Source: Rotaria socialis (Eukaryota; Rotifera; Eurotatoria; Philodinida; Philodinidae). Taken from it: DNA of 64,000 nt. The stretch is taken from positions 1 through 64,000 of the forward strand of contig CAJNYU010002529.1 of NCBI GenBank assembly GCA_905331475.1. Direction: 5' to 3'. Below are positions 11,490 to 24,879 of this stretch, piece after piece; the first letter of the stretch is position 1; every line of letters starts with the position of its first letter. A program made the position numbers and the translations under genes. The notes beneath the pieces are model-generated. The model searched no databases. It was not told the DNA's origin and was given only the letters and a program-made list of their open reading frames with translations.

Positions 11490-14415
11490 ATCTCTATTCA
11501 AAAGTAATGAAGAAAATAAAAAGCACTTAGTTATTAGCATATCTTTTCATTTTTTGTACTTAGTTTTTTTCTAAGTTTTGATAAGAGAACGTTTGAATGA
11601 CTGTGTGTGTGTGCTTGTATGTTTGTATGTAAAAAAAGAGGAAACTTGGCAGATTCTTATTATTTGTTATTCTCGCTTGTTTTTTTTTTGATTATTCGTC
11701 CATTTATTCTTTATAGTTTTAAACATAAAAACATAATCCATTGGGTTTTTTATGGCAGTAATTCTGCTTCACGCATTGTTTTATGACTATTCGATCGCAT
11801 TTTTTGACTGTTTCACTTGTTCGTTGAGTTAGTGCATTTACAAGTTAATTGAGTTTTCTTACCATGCATGTGACTAGTGAAAATGTTTTTCAAATGCAAT
11901 ATACCAACAAATTCATCACATGGTTCACTTGGGAAAATTTTAGAATATTCGAAGAAGCAATAGACTTATGATGAAGTCTAGATGCTTTTCCACTTGATAC
12001 TTTGAATAAAAACCAAAGGATCAATAATTGAGTAATTCCGTTTTAATTTAACTTCACAGGCACATGCTATCTCAATCATAGTAAATGCTTTTAAGTTTTG
12101 CAAATAATTACTAGTGGACTAAATTTCAAATAAAATGATATATTATATTTGTCATGTTTTTAAGCAATATGAATATTTATGTACGTTGGCTTTTGAAGAG
12201 TCAGATCGGAAGGCGTGTTATATACGTACTTTAAGAACATGAGCAATCAACGATTTGAATCTATAAACGTTAGAATACGGTAGACTCGAAACACACTTAT
12301 TTATAGTGTAGATCGTTCTCAAAAAGATCTAATAGCTGAGATAGAAGAATTAGTGGAGTCTCTATGTCGACTATGATTGTTCGTAGTTTTCATTCTATCG
12401 CGTTCCTCTTTGTTCAAAGAACTCTTCATCTTGTTTTCTTTATAAAAATAGTATATTTTATTGAACTAATATAGTCTTTTCGCAGGATTCGAATCATTTT
12501 TTTCAACTTTTCCTATACCACATCTCAACTATCTCAAAGTATGTTTCTTTTTCACACAAATAGATAACATGTGAACACATGATATTCGAACTCGGCATCC
12601 TACGACAATACAAAAAACTTCATCAAAAAAAAAAGAACAACCGTTCTTGTTCAATTTTTACCACGGTTGACTATAAAACTTACATTAGTTGTTAGAAAAT
12701 CAAGAATGGTATCTTCGTCAAATTGCATTCAGCATTTTTTAGAGGATTTCATAGTAGACTTTGTCAAAAGAAGTACAGGTCGACAAAATAAAAAATTGAA
12801 AAATTACTGTAAATATAGTGTGACAATGTTTTATTTGATGGTATCTCTTACAATCATTTTATATTCCCAAGAACAATATCAATCGTTATTAATTTTTATT
12901 CAAATGCTACTACTAACTTATATATTGCTGTTACTGTGACAGAAACCTTTTTGTAAAACAAGTGATCACTAACTATCACTGTTCTTATTTATTTTTGGTC
13001 ACTACGATTGAATTCTAGCATTTACGAGGGAGTGGCTTTTTTTTCATTATTAGTTTGAAACAAATCTCTTAGCTATTTTCGATAGTCGAAGTTCTGATAA
13101 AATAAATAGCTATGAGAAATAATGATGTTCACTTTTGCAGACGTTACATAGCATTACATAATTATATGATATAATCAATGGTGCAAGAGAAAAATGATTG
13201 TTATGAATATATGTCAAAGATATATTATTGATTTTATTTGGATTTGATCACACTCATGAAGCTTCTAAATTAAATATTATTATTTCATTTAGCTGTAATT
13301 CAGTTTATACGAAAGCAACAATTGATCTTGTTTGACTTAAATGTATTGTATGTGAATATAAATAATGATCAAACTACGAACCCCATGTGATTTAAGCTAA
13401 AATCAACTATGAAAACTACTGTCTATGATAGCATTATGGAGCAAGATCAATTGTTATTAAATAATTAGATATATGATGCGATCCAAGAATAAAGCAATTA
13501 GCCATCATCATTTACTTGACAATTTAATAAGTGGATAAAAATGCTGGTTATATTTAGAATTGTTCCTAGGCGCACAGCCATATTATGTTATGGTGACATG
13601 CTTTTGTCATTCGTCAATCAAATATGTGACAGGTTCGAATTTAAGATACACTAAGAGATAGAAATGTCGTCAAAGATGGTTGCATCGATGAATGAGAACT
13701 CCTATTGAAATATATTTTGTTAAAGTTGAACGGATATTGGGTACTACATGGATCAAGAGAATTTTCGAGACTCGTTTTAAGAAAAAAACTCATTAAGAAC
13801 TACAACTTCACTCAAGAAAACCGAACGAATCTGAATCAAATCAAGTAAATCCTACTGATCGTTCGAGATACTCTTCTCAATAACTTTGCTCAAGACATCG
13901 CCAAAAGTATATGAATATTGATACAGTTGTGCATAGTACGATTGTATTAATGAATCATTTTCCACATTAAATATTTGCGAACAGCAAATAAGAAAGTTAT
14001 CTTCCTAACATTTTTGACATGATTTTAACAAAAAAAGATGCAATTATTTTTGCAGCTCCAACTTAAACTTTATTTTTTTATCTCTATCTTTTTCTTCATA
14101 TTATTAGTCGTCAAACCAAAGTTTTCTTTTTTCATCTGCCTATAAATCTCGTCACGATTTACCATAAAAAAAAGTGCAAGAGAAAATAGAGATTCAAATA
14201 AATCCAAGAAAAACTTATTTACAAAAGAAATAAAATTTTTATAGACAGATGTGCTGCACGCATCGCATCATACAAAAGAAAAAAACATACAGAATAGTGC
14301 AGAGAGAAACACACGTGAAAACCTGAGCAGTGAACAAACACATACACACAAAAGAAACCGGATCAAAAAAACGTAATATATGCATATATATATATACACT
14401 ACTGTTGTTCTCAAA
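11490..14415. other. Convergent intergenic region between Staufen and DEPTOR
   Basis: Both flanking genes end here, so the 2.9 kb holds two 3' regions. I see no convincing exon, tRNA or transposon end. The longest frame, 12667-12939 (90 codons), has no recognisable domain and ends in a hydrophobic low-complexity tail. AATAAA-type signals are too common in this base composition to be informative. A TA-rich microsatellite sits at about 14380-14398. Confidence 0.55.
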
Positions 14416-17400
14416 TTATTTCAATGTATTCGAGCAAGACCGAGATGTTAATCGAAAAAATTGAAAATGTTTTGTCAATGCACCTTTTATATTATTTGAA
14501 TATTGTTGTGAATGTTTCGGTGAGATTGAGCATGATGAGCTTCCATCTAGAGATGATGTTGGTGATGATGAATATGATGATTGATGCTGATGGTGAATCG
14601 TATGAGTTGATGAAAGATTATTAACAGTTGATGATGATTTCTTTTTATTATTTGTATTATGATCATTTAATGATGATGATGATATATGTTTGAAACAATG
14701 AATATCATTTTTGCCATTTAATTCATTATGTGGTATTGGTATCCGATGGAAATCATCCCGATTATATATTGTATAGACTGTACATTTATCGAACATTGAT
14801 AGTAAACGTTCGACTTCTTTTCCTGAACGACGTAGAACATTAATACCTTCAATTGCATATATATATTCATTAACCTTGAAATAAAAATCAAATAAATAAA
14901 AAAACTCAATTCAAATATTTATTTTATTTTCGTACCCGAATTCCAGATGTAAATGCCGAACCATATGGATCGAGTCTTTCAACATAGCATGGACCTTGAC
15001 CTTGAAGAATTAGTCCATAGCCAGAACGATCACGTTTGAGCTAAAATAAATATTCAGATGAAGAGAAATTAATTATCGTTTTATATGCTCGAGTGCAAAA
15101 AAACAAACGATGCAATTTTAGTATTCTCTAGTCTCACGAGATTTATCTGCATAATAGTACTTCTCTAGTTCGAGGCAAAATATGCTTAATATACGATAGA
15201 AGAACGATGAAACTAATTGAAAGTTGTGCTAAAGAACGAGTGAGGCATAAATAAATATTTCTATAATTACTTAATCAAATTTTTATCAAGAATGACCTCC
15301 ATATCTAATTAATGCATTCAGGTTAGGTTGTCCTGCCATAAAAATGCCATCGAAATATTCGATAGCTTTATGGCTTTTCTTATATTAATCACTCAACGTT
15401 CCAATACATGCATCATAAAAACTATTTTAATCTTTTTGATTAAACCGAAAGAATCATGATTTAGATTTTCTGCAGAAAGGTATCACAAGTTTTGCTTCGA
15501 AATTAAGATGGATAAAAATCTAATTCTACTAAACTATATTCATTGGTATTTTTAACTAAGGATAAATAAAATTGCATCGCAACTTGACAGTTTTCCACAA
15601 GAGAAATGAACGGATGTGTACCAGCCTGAAATGTCGAAATCTGAATAGAGATATCTCTTTAGTCGAATAAATTACGTAGATTCAAGAAAACTCTCATCCA
15701 TTTTAACTGCCATCATATTTATCTTAAAGAAAATCTTGAACTAGAACGAAATTTACTGCATATCCTGAAAACGAACACGCTCGGTATTATTTCTAAAACT
15801 ATTTTTCATGGTGCCATATCTATTATAAACTAGAATATACTATAGACGTATTCAGAGAAAAAAAACAGCACTGTTAGAAAAGTAACATTGAAGTATCGAC
15901 ATATTCAGTTAGTTAGGAAAAAAAGAAAATAGAACTGAGCGCAAAGAAAATGATTTCAATAATATTGACTATGACTAATCTACAAATAGTGAAATTAATA
16001 ATTCAAAAAGCAGAGACCTATAGATATATTATAACAAATAATATTTGAAGAAATAAGTTACTATCTAACTTTCTACACTAGTTGACTAGCTTCAGATTTT
16101 GAATTCAAACAGCGAATGAGAATTATTTTTATTTCAGAATTTCATTTAACTAGTCTTTGGGGCATCGATCTAACAAGATAGAAATAAAAAAAACTTACCG
16201 TATAGTTCCTCCAACACCATGGTAATTCACGTCGTTCAAGTTCATCTGCACTTGGGCGATGTTCTAATTTAGAAACACGAACTTTTAGAAAATGATTTTT
16301 ATCTACAAATTTTTATTCTACCTGGATTCGCTGGTGAATTAAGACTTGAATATTTTTTTCTTCTGAAACTGTTTGTCGAACAAGTCGATTTAGTTGTACA
16401 ATCATTTTCATCACTATTCGAAGTTTTTCGTGTCGATTGATCACCACTTATTGTATTACTGCTGATCGATGTTTGCACTGTTTCATTTAATATTGGAGAT
16501 ATTAATGATTCTTGTTTTGATTCATGAATATCATTTTGCATTAAAGCAATTAAATCAAGACGTTGTTTTGGTGTTAAACGATGAGAATTACTTAGTATAT
16601 ATTGATGATGATCGTCATTACGAAATTTTCTTGAACAATTGCATTCTGTTTGTTGTTCACATTCATCTAAACAAAAAATTTTAATTCATTCATTTATTTA
16701 AGAAAAAAACAATTGTCGTACTGAATTGAACAAGGCCATATATGATCATTTCATCAACAAGACGTTCAATATTAGACATGTTTGTAACACTACGTAAGGC
16801 AACCATTCGAGCTAAATTGTCGCCTTTTAGTAATATTCCTGAGTGTTCATCATATGGATTTCGAGAAGTTGGTTCTTGTTGTAAATCTATACCACGACAT
16901 TGACTTTTATCAAGTGTAAATAAACTTAAAACGAATGAAATTGGTATTTTGAAAACACAAAATCTATCATTTTAATTTACCTTGCATAAGTTTCATAAAT
17001 GGAAGCAAACTGTTGAAAGGAACGATTTTCATCAGCTGTTCCATCATCAAGGCGAAAACGAAACAAATATTTAACATTTGTAATCGACGACGGCAATGAA
17101 GAATATTCAAATTCATTCAAATCACAAACTAAAAATCAATGAAATAAAGATAATTAATTTCTACTAAAAATACCAAGACTATTTGAAATTCCAAATATAA
17201 ATATTGACGAGTTGTTTTAGTCACCATAGCTATCAGATGTTTTGATTTTTTTGAAATCAAAACTGAGTACACAAATACTTCAAATATTTTACATTATGTA
17301 TCACGAGTTGAAACAGGTAAAAAGCAAAACAAATGTAATCATTGTATTATTAATCTTCTAGATGTATGACTAGCTATCTGACTATTTTATATTAACCTTT

Positions 17401-18683
17401 ACTTAGGTCCATATTGTTGAAGTCGAAACTTGCTAACAATAAAAATGAATTTATATGTTTTTGTCTTACTCCTATCGAATATAATTGTAAAATTTTTGAC
17501 AAAAAAATGAAAAGACAATCAATCGATATAAAATTATTTTGCTTTCAGTATGTTTCTAAATCATTTGTTAGCAAAATTTACTACGAGTGTATACTAGCTC
17601 GTAATATGTATATGACCTCGTGATGCAATAGTAGCTCTTTTTTTGAGCATCTGTATATCTTATTTAAGAGCTTAATCAATAAACTTCCTATGATAAAAAT
17701 GTGTAATACATTTTCCGCCTTATCGAACTTCCGATTAACTTTATTTATTGTATAATGATTTCTTACTGCTACATTATTGATAGATGAGCAGCCGTACGAT
17801 TCGTAAAGGTCACAATTCTAATAGAATCTTTAGACATTCATTATTTTCCCCTTTCCTATCATATCTTTTTAAAAAACAAATCCAAATTTTGCTATGTGCT
17901 GATAACATTGTTCTCCATATGATTCATTAGGTTCGAAATATTTCGTATCGGATGGTGCCTTAGACTATATTTTACATAATTCACGATTTACTGAGTAAAG
18001 AAATAATTCTAATATAACTCGAAAGCTACTGTCGTTTTGTTCTTATTCTCGAAGTTTATAGTGCCCTAGAAAAGTTTTATTCTCTTTTTTTGTCTAACAG
18101 ATGTAAACTAAACGGAAGAGAAATTATTTTTGTTGGCGTAATGCCAAAAATTAAAAACTCATATTTCTTCTTACCATGATGAATAATTTTTAATTTTTCT
18201 AAAACTTGAAATAGTTCTTGTCCATCATCGATTGTTTTACACAATTGTCGTTTTATAAGCCAATTAATAATTTCATACGAATGAAAACAATTATGAAATA
18301 ATGAATGGAAATTATTATTATTATTATTATTTTCATCATTAAAATAAGCTGAATATGAGTGATGAATTAATTTTTCTTCTTTCATTCGTTGTCTTGAAAA
18401 AGAAATGTATAAATGAATGACAAATAAATAATAGTTTTTAAATATTCATACCTTAAATGTAATGCTGCTGTATATACATTAACAAAATATTTTATATCAT
18501 TATATCGATGGTTTAACTCATCATTATATTGGTAACTATCATCATTTTTAGGCATGGTTTTTCCACTAGTACCAATGGGACACATAAAATTATTTCTTGA
18601 ATGACTACTTAACGCTAAAAATATAAAGAAAAAAAAATAACATGTATACCTTTCTTTCTATTCATTGAATGTCTTTTCGTCAT
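14416..18683 (-). CDS. DEPTOR: DEP domain-containing mTOR-interacting protein (DEPTOR)
   Basis: Nine exons run 18683-18650, 18614-18452, 18392-18175, 17128-16981, 16924-16722, 16666-16322, 16263-16199, 15040-14936 and 14874-14416, totalling 579 codons with all phases matching. Order of domains: DEP 1 (about 50-187), a divergent DEP 2 (about 205-270), a Ser/Thr-rich linker (about 270-385) and a PDZ domain (about 393-455; GYGLILQGQGPCYVERLDP). A Ser/His-rich C-terminal extension follows. The order DEP-DEP-PDZ and segments such as LHLRQRMKEEKLIHH, IIHHVCDLNEFE and YLFRFRLDDGT match vertebrate DEPTOR, an inhibitor that binds mTOR (via the PDZ domain) in mTORC1 and mTORC2. A poly-Asn run sits inside DEP 1 (18313-18335). 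Two introns exceed 1 kb (17129-18174 and 15041-16198). The 34-bp first exon and its 35-bp intron are the least certain part. P-Rex GEFs also have DEP-DEP-PDZ but would show DH-PH upstream, which is absent. Confidence 0.88.
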
Positions 18684-21600
18684 GACGAACAAGGAAGATT
18701 CTATGGTTTTTTTCCCTTCCGCCAACGCTGAAGGAAGAGAACAAGAAAAAAAAACGATTAATCTCTTCTTTCTACCCGTATTCATCTTTATGCAATAATA
18801 ATGATAATAGATTTTTTCTTTTTTTTTCTCTTCAATTAACGATTTCATTTCATCGACTATTCATAGTTATATCAAGGCAACAGAGATGTGTTTTTGTTTC
18901 TGTCTAGTCATTCGTCTCGACAGTCATACATATCTATCTATCTAACCATAATTTTCATTAAAATGATGAGCAGAGAAAAGATAAAAAAAATAGAATCAAG
19001 AGGTCATTTCGTACATAGACGACGAAAAAGAAATTGAATGAAACAGATGCATGAATGTAAAGAAAGAAGTCAAGGTTGATAATTATTGATTTTGGCGTAC
19101 ATCCAAACAAATGAACAAAGAATTTTTCAGGAACTTTAACAATTATATTTCTATAGCTTTGTTCTTTTCGTACATACTAAAGAAGTTTCAATGTATTATT
19201 GCAAACGAGATTTATGCATTAATAACACAAAATGAAAAGAAATATGAAAGAGAACGATTGCAGATGACCCAAAGAAAAAACATAGGATGAACAATATAAA
19301 GATACTTTCTTTGTTTCTCCCATTTTGGCGATAAGCCAAACAATGTATTAGCCAGCAAAAGAAGAAAGACGACGATGCGAATGAATATATGCTAGATGCT
19401 GGTAGAATATTTGTTGACGCTCGCGTAGCATATATGTAAGGTCGTAATGACAAGGAGAAACAAACGGTAGAAAGTAAGATTGAAGAAGATAAGCAAATAT
19501 AGTCATAAAAATGGGATGTCAAATAAAATAAAAATCTGTCAGTCACTACTATAGGTTGATACAAAAGACAACGAGGAAAATTGCAAGTGAATACCTATTA
19601 ATAACTTTCAACGATAAAAGAGATACTTCTGTCTGAAGTAGAATGCGACGATGAACGTTCGTCACTTAAAATGCCTGTAAGCGTTGAAACTTTTTATTCT
19701 TTGTGCGGTACTTTCGTCTTTTTATGATGTGCATACAAGAATCAGGTATGTCTTCTGGCGTGGATTCTATGCCACTGTTAATATTTTCTTCGTACAGGCA
19801 TATAATTTTACCTTGAAATCTAAGCGATGCATGATGGAACATGAAAATCTGTATTTGCATATACATCGTGACCTTGGCCAAGGACGTTCACTCATGTGTA
19901 AAGTAAAAGAAAAATGTTTGTTTGCTACGTTGTCACAATAAAAACGAAAATTTCTTCTTTTATTCAAGTGCCCACTAACATAGCGACGAAATGGACGGCA
20001 GACACTTACATGATTCATGTCACCGAAAAGAAGTAATATTTTATCGTATTAAAATAAGCGACGAAAAAAACATTCTGTTCACAATCGATCACTATATGAG
20101 AATGTAAATAGGATTTAAATTTCATTGTAGATATAAAAATCAAATGTATAGTATCGATTTGTTGATATTGATACTCTTACAGACTCTCTCATTAAAATAT
20201 ATCATATTATATACGTATGTATCATTGATATATCTGCTAAGCATTCGTTGAGAATTTCGATTCACTTTTATAATTACATAGGAGTGACTTAGTTAAATAA
20301 AAGAGACTTTTACTTTTGCATATTTTCTTATCTTTTTCTGAATAATTTCTTAATAAGTTATTGTTAGAAAACACTCCAGAATATCAATCGATGATTGAAA
20401 ATAAAAATTTTAGCTTCACTAACGTGATTTTCGATTGGTAGATATTGATACTCCTTTCGTTTTTTGTACAACGAGAATAAATATGAATAGTTAGTGAATA
20501 AATAAAAATAAAAGCATTCGTTAACATGCATTTCTACACAAAAAAAAAATTACGGAAGTACGGATGACTATCTTAGCAATATGCTTTCTTAACTGTATTG
20601 AAAACTTATTTAAAAAAAACTATACACGTACATTGCACAAAGAAGAGGAATAACTATTGCAATTTTAGGTGGAACTATCTATCATAAACTATTACGTATC
20701 CTTCATAAAAAAAATGTATTCCTGATGTAAGTTTTTTTTTGAAGAAAATAGTAGGCTGCTAATGCTATATGCGATGGATCACAGCAATATAAAGGATGTG
20801 ATAGCCGTTCGTATTAGTATTATAGCATGACAATCACTAAGTGATTGGTATAATCATTTGTTTTTTAGATTATTTTCTTCCTAGGTCAAGAATAGATCGT
20901 CTGCTAAATCAATAACTAGGAACTCTTTGATTCGCTCTTATTTACAAAGATAGCAGAAAGACTGACGATGATCTAAGAGATAAAAGCGATGACGTATTCC
21001 ATCAAGCTATTTTCCATACAGGCAAATAGTAGACGATGACAACAACAATAATCAATGAATTGATGTACGCAAAAGAACATTTTGTCTGATGACATATATT
21101 ACTTCGCCTACGATTTCAAAGAAACAGACATAAATGACTCATCTCAAGTGCATAGAAGGAAGCGTAAAAAAGCAGACATAGGATTACTAATCATTCTGCA
21201 AGGGAGTTAAACACATAAACAGTATTCTCAAAAACTAGAATCAATATAATTATTTCTCCTATCATTCAAGCTAGAACAAAGCTACGCGATGTAATTCATT
21301 TTATATATTTTTCAAAAGACAAATTTATACACATACGCACACTCTTTGTTCTTCTCAGGGGAAATTACCAAAGGCATTTACATTTCAATGAATGAGTGTT
21401 GGCTTCATTCCATCATAACTGTTGAAAAATGGCACGCAACAGAAGGAAATGAGTATGTGTCTATGTTCGATGCACTTATATCTATTCTAAAGCAAAGAAA
21501 AACAAGACAATCAGACAGACAGACACGCAGACAGATGGATGTGACCATCGTTTCTTTTTCTTCTCGTATTGTTATTGTTTTTGTTGTTTCTGTCATGCGG

Positions 21601-24600
21601 CAAACAACAAACAGCTTGAAACATAAACGAGTGTCTTTATTCTCTCTAAAAAGAAATTTTTCTATGAAAATAGTATAGATGATACAAGAGTAAAATAAAT
21701 GCGCAATTGACAAATAAAAATCTGTAAAAGAATAAGAAAAGCAGATGCAAATAGAAAACTAAGAATTAATATACGTCTTGAAATGCACGTGGTTACTTAC
21801 TTTCACATAACGACACAATATGAGCTATGATTAAAGAAGAATAAGGAAAAAAACATTGCGGAAAACAATAAAGTGACACATGATTATTTGCAGGACGCAA
21901 AAAAGTCACCCGGGATATAAATATATATTAATGTTTTTATTTTCTTGTACGATATGGACTTCTGGTACATATGATACTGCTCCGTTTCTCCCCTTTTTTC
22001 TCCTAGTGAACATCTGCGCAGTCATTCATCGATCCTGTTCTCTTACGCATAAACAAAAGACCAAATGATGCCGATTGATCATAAAAGAAATAAAATTCGT
22101 GCTGACGCGCTTACCATTATGTATGCTTATGAAAGAACAAGAATCTTTTCCGTAATTATACTGTATCGTTTGTCTCATACGAAAGGAATGAAAAATGCTG
22201 AATGATATGCGTTTACCTTTCGATTCTTTACTTTTCTTTCGTTTTTTTCTTCTTTCTTCCCAGTGTCTTTGTGTGTCTCATGTTCTTTTGTCAACAGAGA
22301 ATACTCACTCAAGAGTAGTAAGTAGCAACAACAAAATGAGAGAATGAGAGAGTGAGTACGCTGGTCGAGAATTAGGTGCGAGGCGTGAGTGCACGCGCTT
22401 CGCGTTGCTATTTTTGTTGTTAAAGCAAACTGCGTAAAAACTTCCACACACACAATATTATAAGGAAGAAAAATAAAGTCTATATTGTCGCTCTGTATTT
22501 TTAAGTCACCCGACTCAGCATATGACACTATTTGATGTAAAGTAAGCGTAAAAATGATACTTTTCTTGAAGACGAAAAAAAAATACTTCCAAGTTTTTTT
22601 CTTATATATAATTGAGTCTCTTATGGAAAAAATATACCTATCAATCTAAAAACTAAAATATTACAAATGAATTGAACATAGAAGAAAGTGTGACGGATAC
22701 GGATTTTATTCTATTTTTAATTTCTCATGAATATTTACATCAAGGACATACAATTATGATTTGCTTATTCTTTATTCATCTTATATTCAAAAGTATCTAG
22801 ATGTAATAATTTGGAACGATAAGTACTAACCGAGACATTATCCGTTAAATGTTACAGAATCAGTTTAATGAGAAAATATACTCTTAATCATTAGCGCATT
22901 ACTCTTTTTATCGTAATAAATTATTTAACAATCGAGACATTTCAATAGAGATAAACGTTTCTTGTAGGAGAAAATATGTAATATCTCAAAATAGATAAAT
23001 GACTGACAGATGCTTAGTAAATGATGGGAAACACGAAGACTCTGATTGTTAGATAGGTACGTTTACCTATCTCTTTATTTCTTCAAACCAACACCAGCTA
23101 GAATCCCTTTTACCACTCCAACAACTCTTTTTCTCCATACATATGTTAAACCAATTAGTCAGTCTCGTGACCAATAGAGATAACAGACAGAAGATAATTA
23201 GCGGCCAAAGATAGCGCCACTACTTAACACTGATAATCAATGTCGTTTCGGCATACGAAATGAAGGATAATAATAGGTTGAATAGTTCTTAACGATTTAC
23301 TGCCATTCATCATATGTGCTATATTAATAGATAGTTTTTGTAGTTAAATGTCAGCTATGCATAAAATGGACATTTATGTACAATTAGTATGCATACATAT
23401 TCATACGTATATCCATTCGAGGATGCATATAATCATAAAGAAGCTTCTTCACTTAATTAAAATTTTCAAAAGAAAATAACTTATTTGATATTAAAAATAG
23501 TAAAAGAAAAGGTTTACTTATTATAAAAAAAACGAAAAGAAAAGGTTTACTTATTATAAAAAAAAACGAAAAGAAACGCTTACATAACTCACGATTTAAT
23601 CTGTTTGTTAATATAAGTAATAATGGCTCCATTTGATTTCTTCTTTTTATTTTTATTTTGTGATAATAATAAATAATTAATATCAGGCAAAAAAAAACGA
23701 TCTGTTTGTGTACTATAATTATTCGTTCAATGAGGTATAAGACAAGACCATAAGAAAACTGTTTAAGAGCAACAATAAAAACGACGGCTAATCGAAACAA
23801 AAACAATGAATAAACTAGTAGCTATGATCTTGCCTGCTTAAAAGAAATAAAAATGATTCTTGGATATTTAGAACGAGATAAACCAAGCGGCGTGTATATC
23901 TTCCTCTCAATTACCGTATTTTCTTTTTCTCCTGCATATGAACAGTTAAAATAGATTTCCCTCGATATATTTGTAGGTTGAAAAAATTGCGCATCTAAAT
24001 TATAGTAGATCCATAAATGTCAATAGGTGCATTGGTTTCTTCTTCACTTTTCTTAAATTTTAGATTTATCAGAGAAAATCAATAGGCATGATCGATATTG
24101 GCGATTGATATTATTTTTTGTTTATTATAAACTATATACTAAACGGAGAAAATTCATTCATAGATTTTGTATTCTCTGCATTATCGCATGTTATTTTGAA
24201 TGATCAGAATAAACGTACTTATTCTTCATATGATCAGAGCTGAATTACAAAAGCGAAAATAGAATTAATTGATACAAGTTCATGACAAAATTTCGCTTAA
24301 ATAAACGATATATTGATAGAATAAATATTTGAATATATTATTTAAAAAAAATATATAAAGTAGCTATTCATAGATATGTTGAATTACAATACGATCAATT
24401 TCTAGTCAGACTTCTTGATACTGAAATATGATTAGATAATTCATGATTATATACACAAAAGTTATGGTACGTTGTATATTATTGACCTCAATGAAATGCC
24501 CTTAGAAAGACATTATTGAAATAAATTTTCTTCTTACAACTAAGTTTAAAACAGAGAAGTTGTCTACCTATTAAATCGTATATGAGATTTTACATTTGAC

Positions 24601-24879
24601 GAATGCATGGAGATAACATATCACAAAAAGAAAAATGAAATAAAGAATAAAATAAAATAAAATAGTGTCAGAAAATTTCTTTATATAGAAATGTCGTAAC
24701 ATAGCTGCTTGATATTCTGGATATTTTCAGTTTTAAACCATCATACTTGTTTCTTATAAAATTTAGAAATAAGATGAAGAAAAATTAGATTTAAAATAAA
24801 TTGAATATTTATTCATATAACGAAATAAAAAAAACGAAGCTGTGCCATTGTCTATATATTTTTTATATTCATAGGTCTG
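18684..24879. other. Gene-poor stretch, 6.2 kb
   Basis: I found no convincing coding exon on either strand. Open frames at 19196-19564, 19666-20018, 21346-21713 and 22175-22528 have low-complexity or random composition and overlap one another on opposite strands. Visible simple features are an AGAC microsatellite at about 21503-21540, a 33-bp direct duplication at 23502-23568, a perfect hairpin (AGATAGGTA / TACCTATCT) at 23051-23072 and a GC-rich patch at about 22360-22405. The region lies upstream of DEPTOR and downstream of ABCB9, so it may hold untranslated exons or enhancers. Confidence 0.55.
23502..23568. repeat. Two-copy 33-bp direct repeat
   Basis: A purine-rich unit starting AAAAGAAAAGGTTTACTTAT occurs twice back to back, differing mainly by one A in the poly-A part, and a partial third unit follows. 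It looks like a recent slippage or unequal-exchange duplication. Confidence 0.8.

Noticed and set aside
12480-12610. TTCGAAT-containing stretches resembling a tRNA T arm
   Set aside because: The flanking 5-bp stems do not pair and no D arm or acceptor stem could be drawn.
12667-12939. 90-codon frame between Staufen and DEPTOR
   Set aside because: Random composition with a hydrophobic low-complexity end, no splice partner and no domain.
19196-20018. Frames of 71-122 codons in the gene desert
   Set aside because: They overlap on opposite strands, are low in complexity and show no family similarity.
21346-21713. 110- and 102-codon frames over an AGAC repeat
   Set aside because: Both strands are open over the same microsatellite-containing stretch, so chance is the likelier cause.
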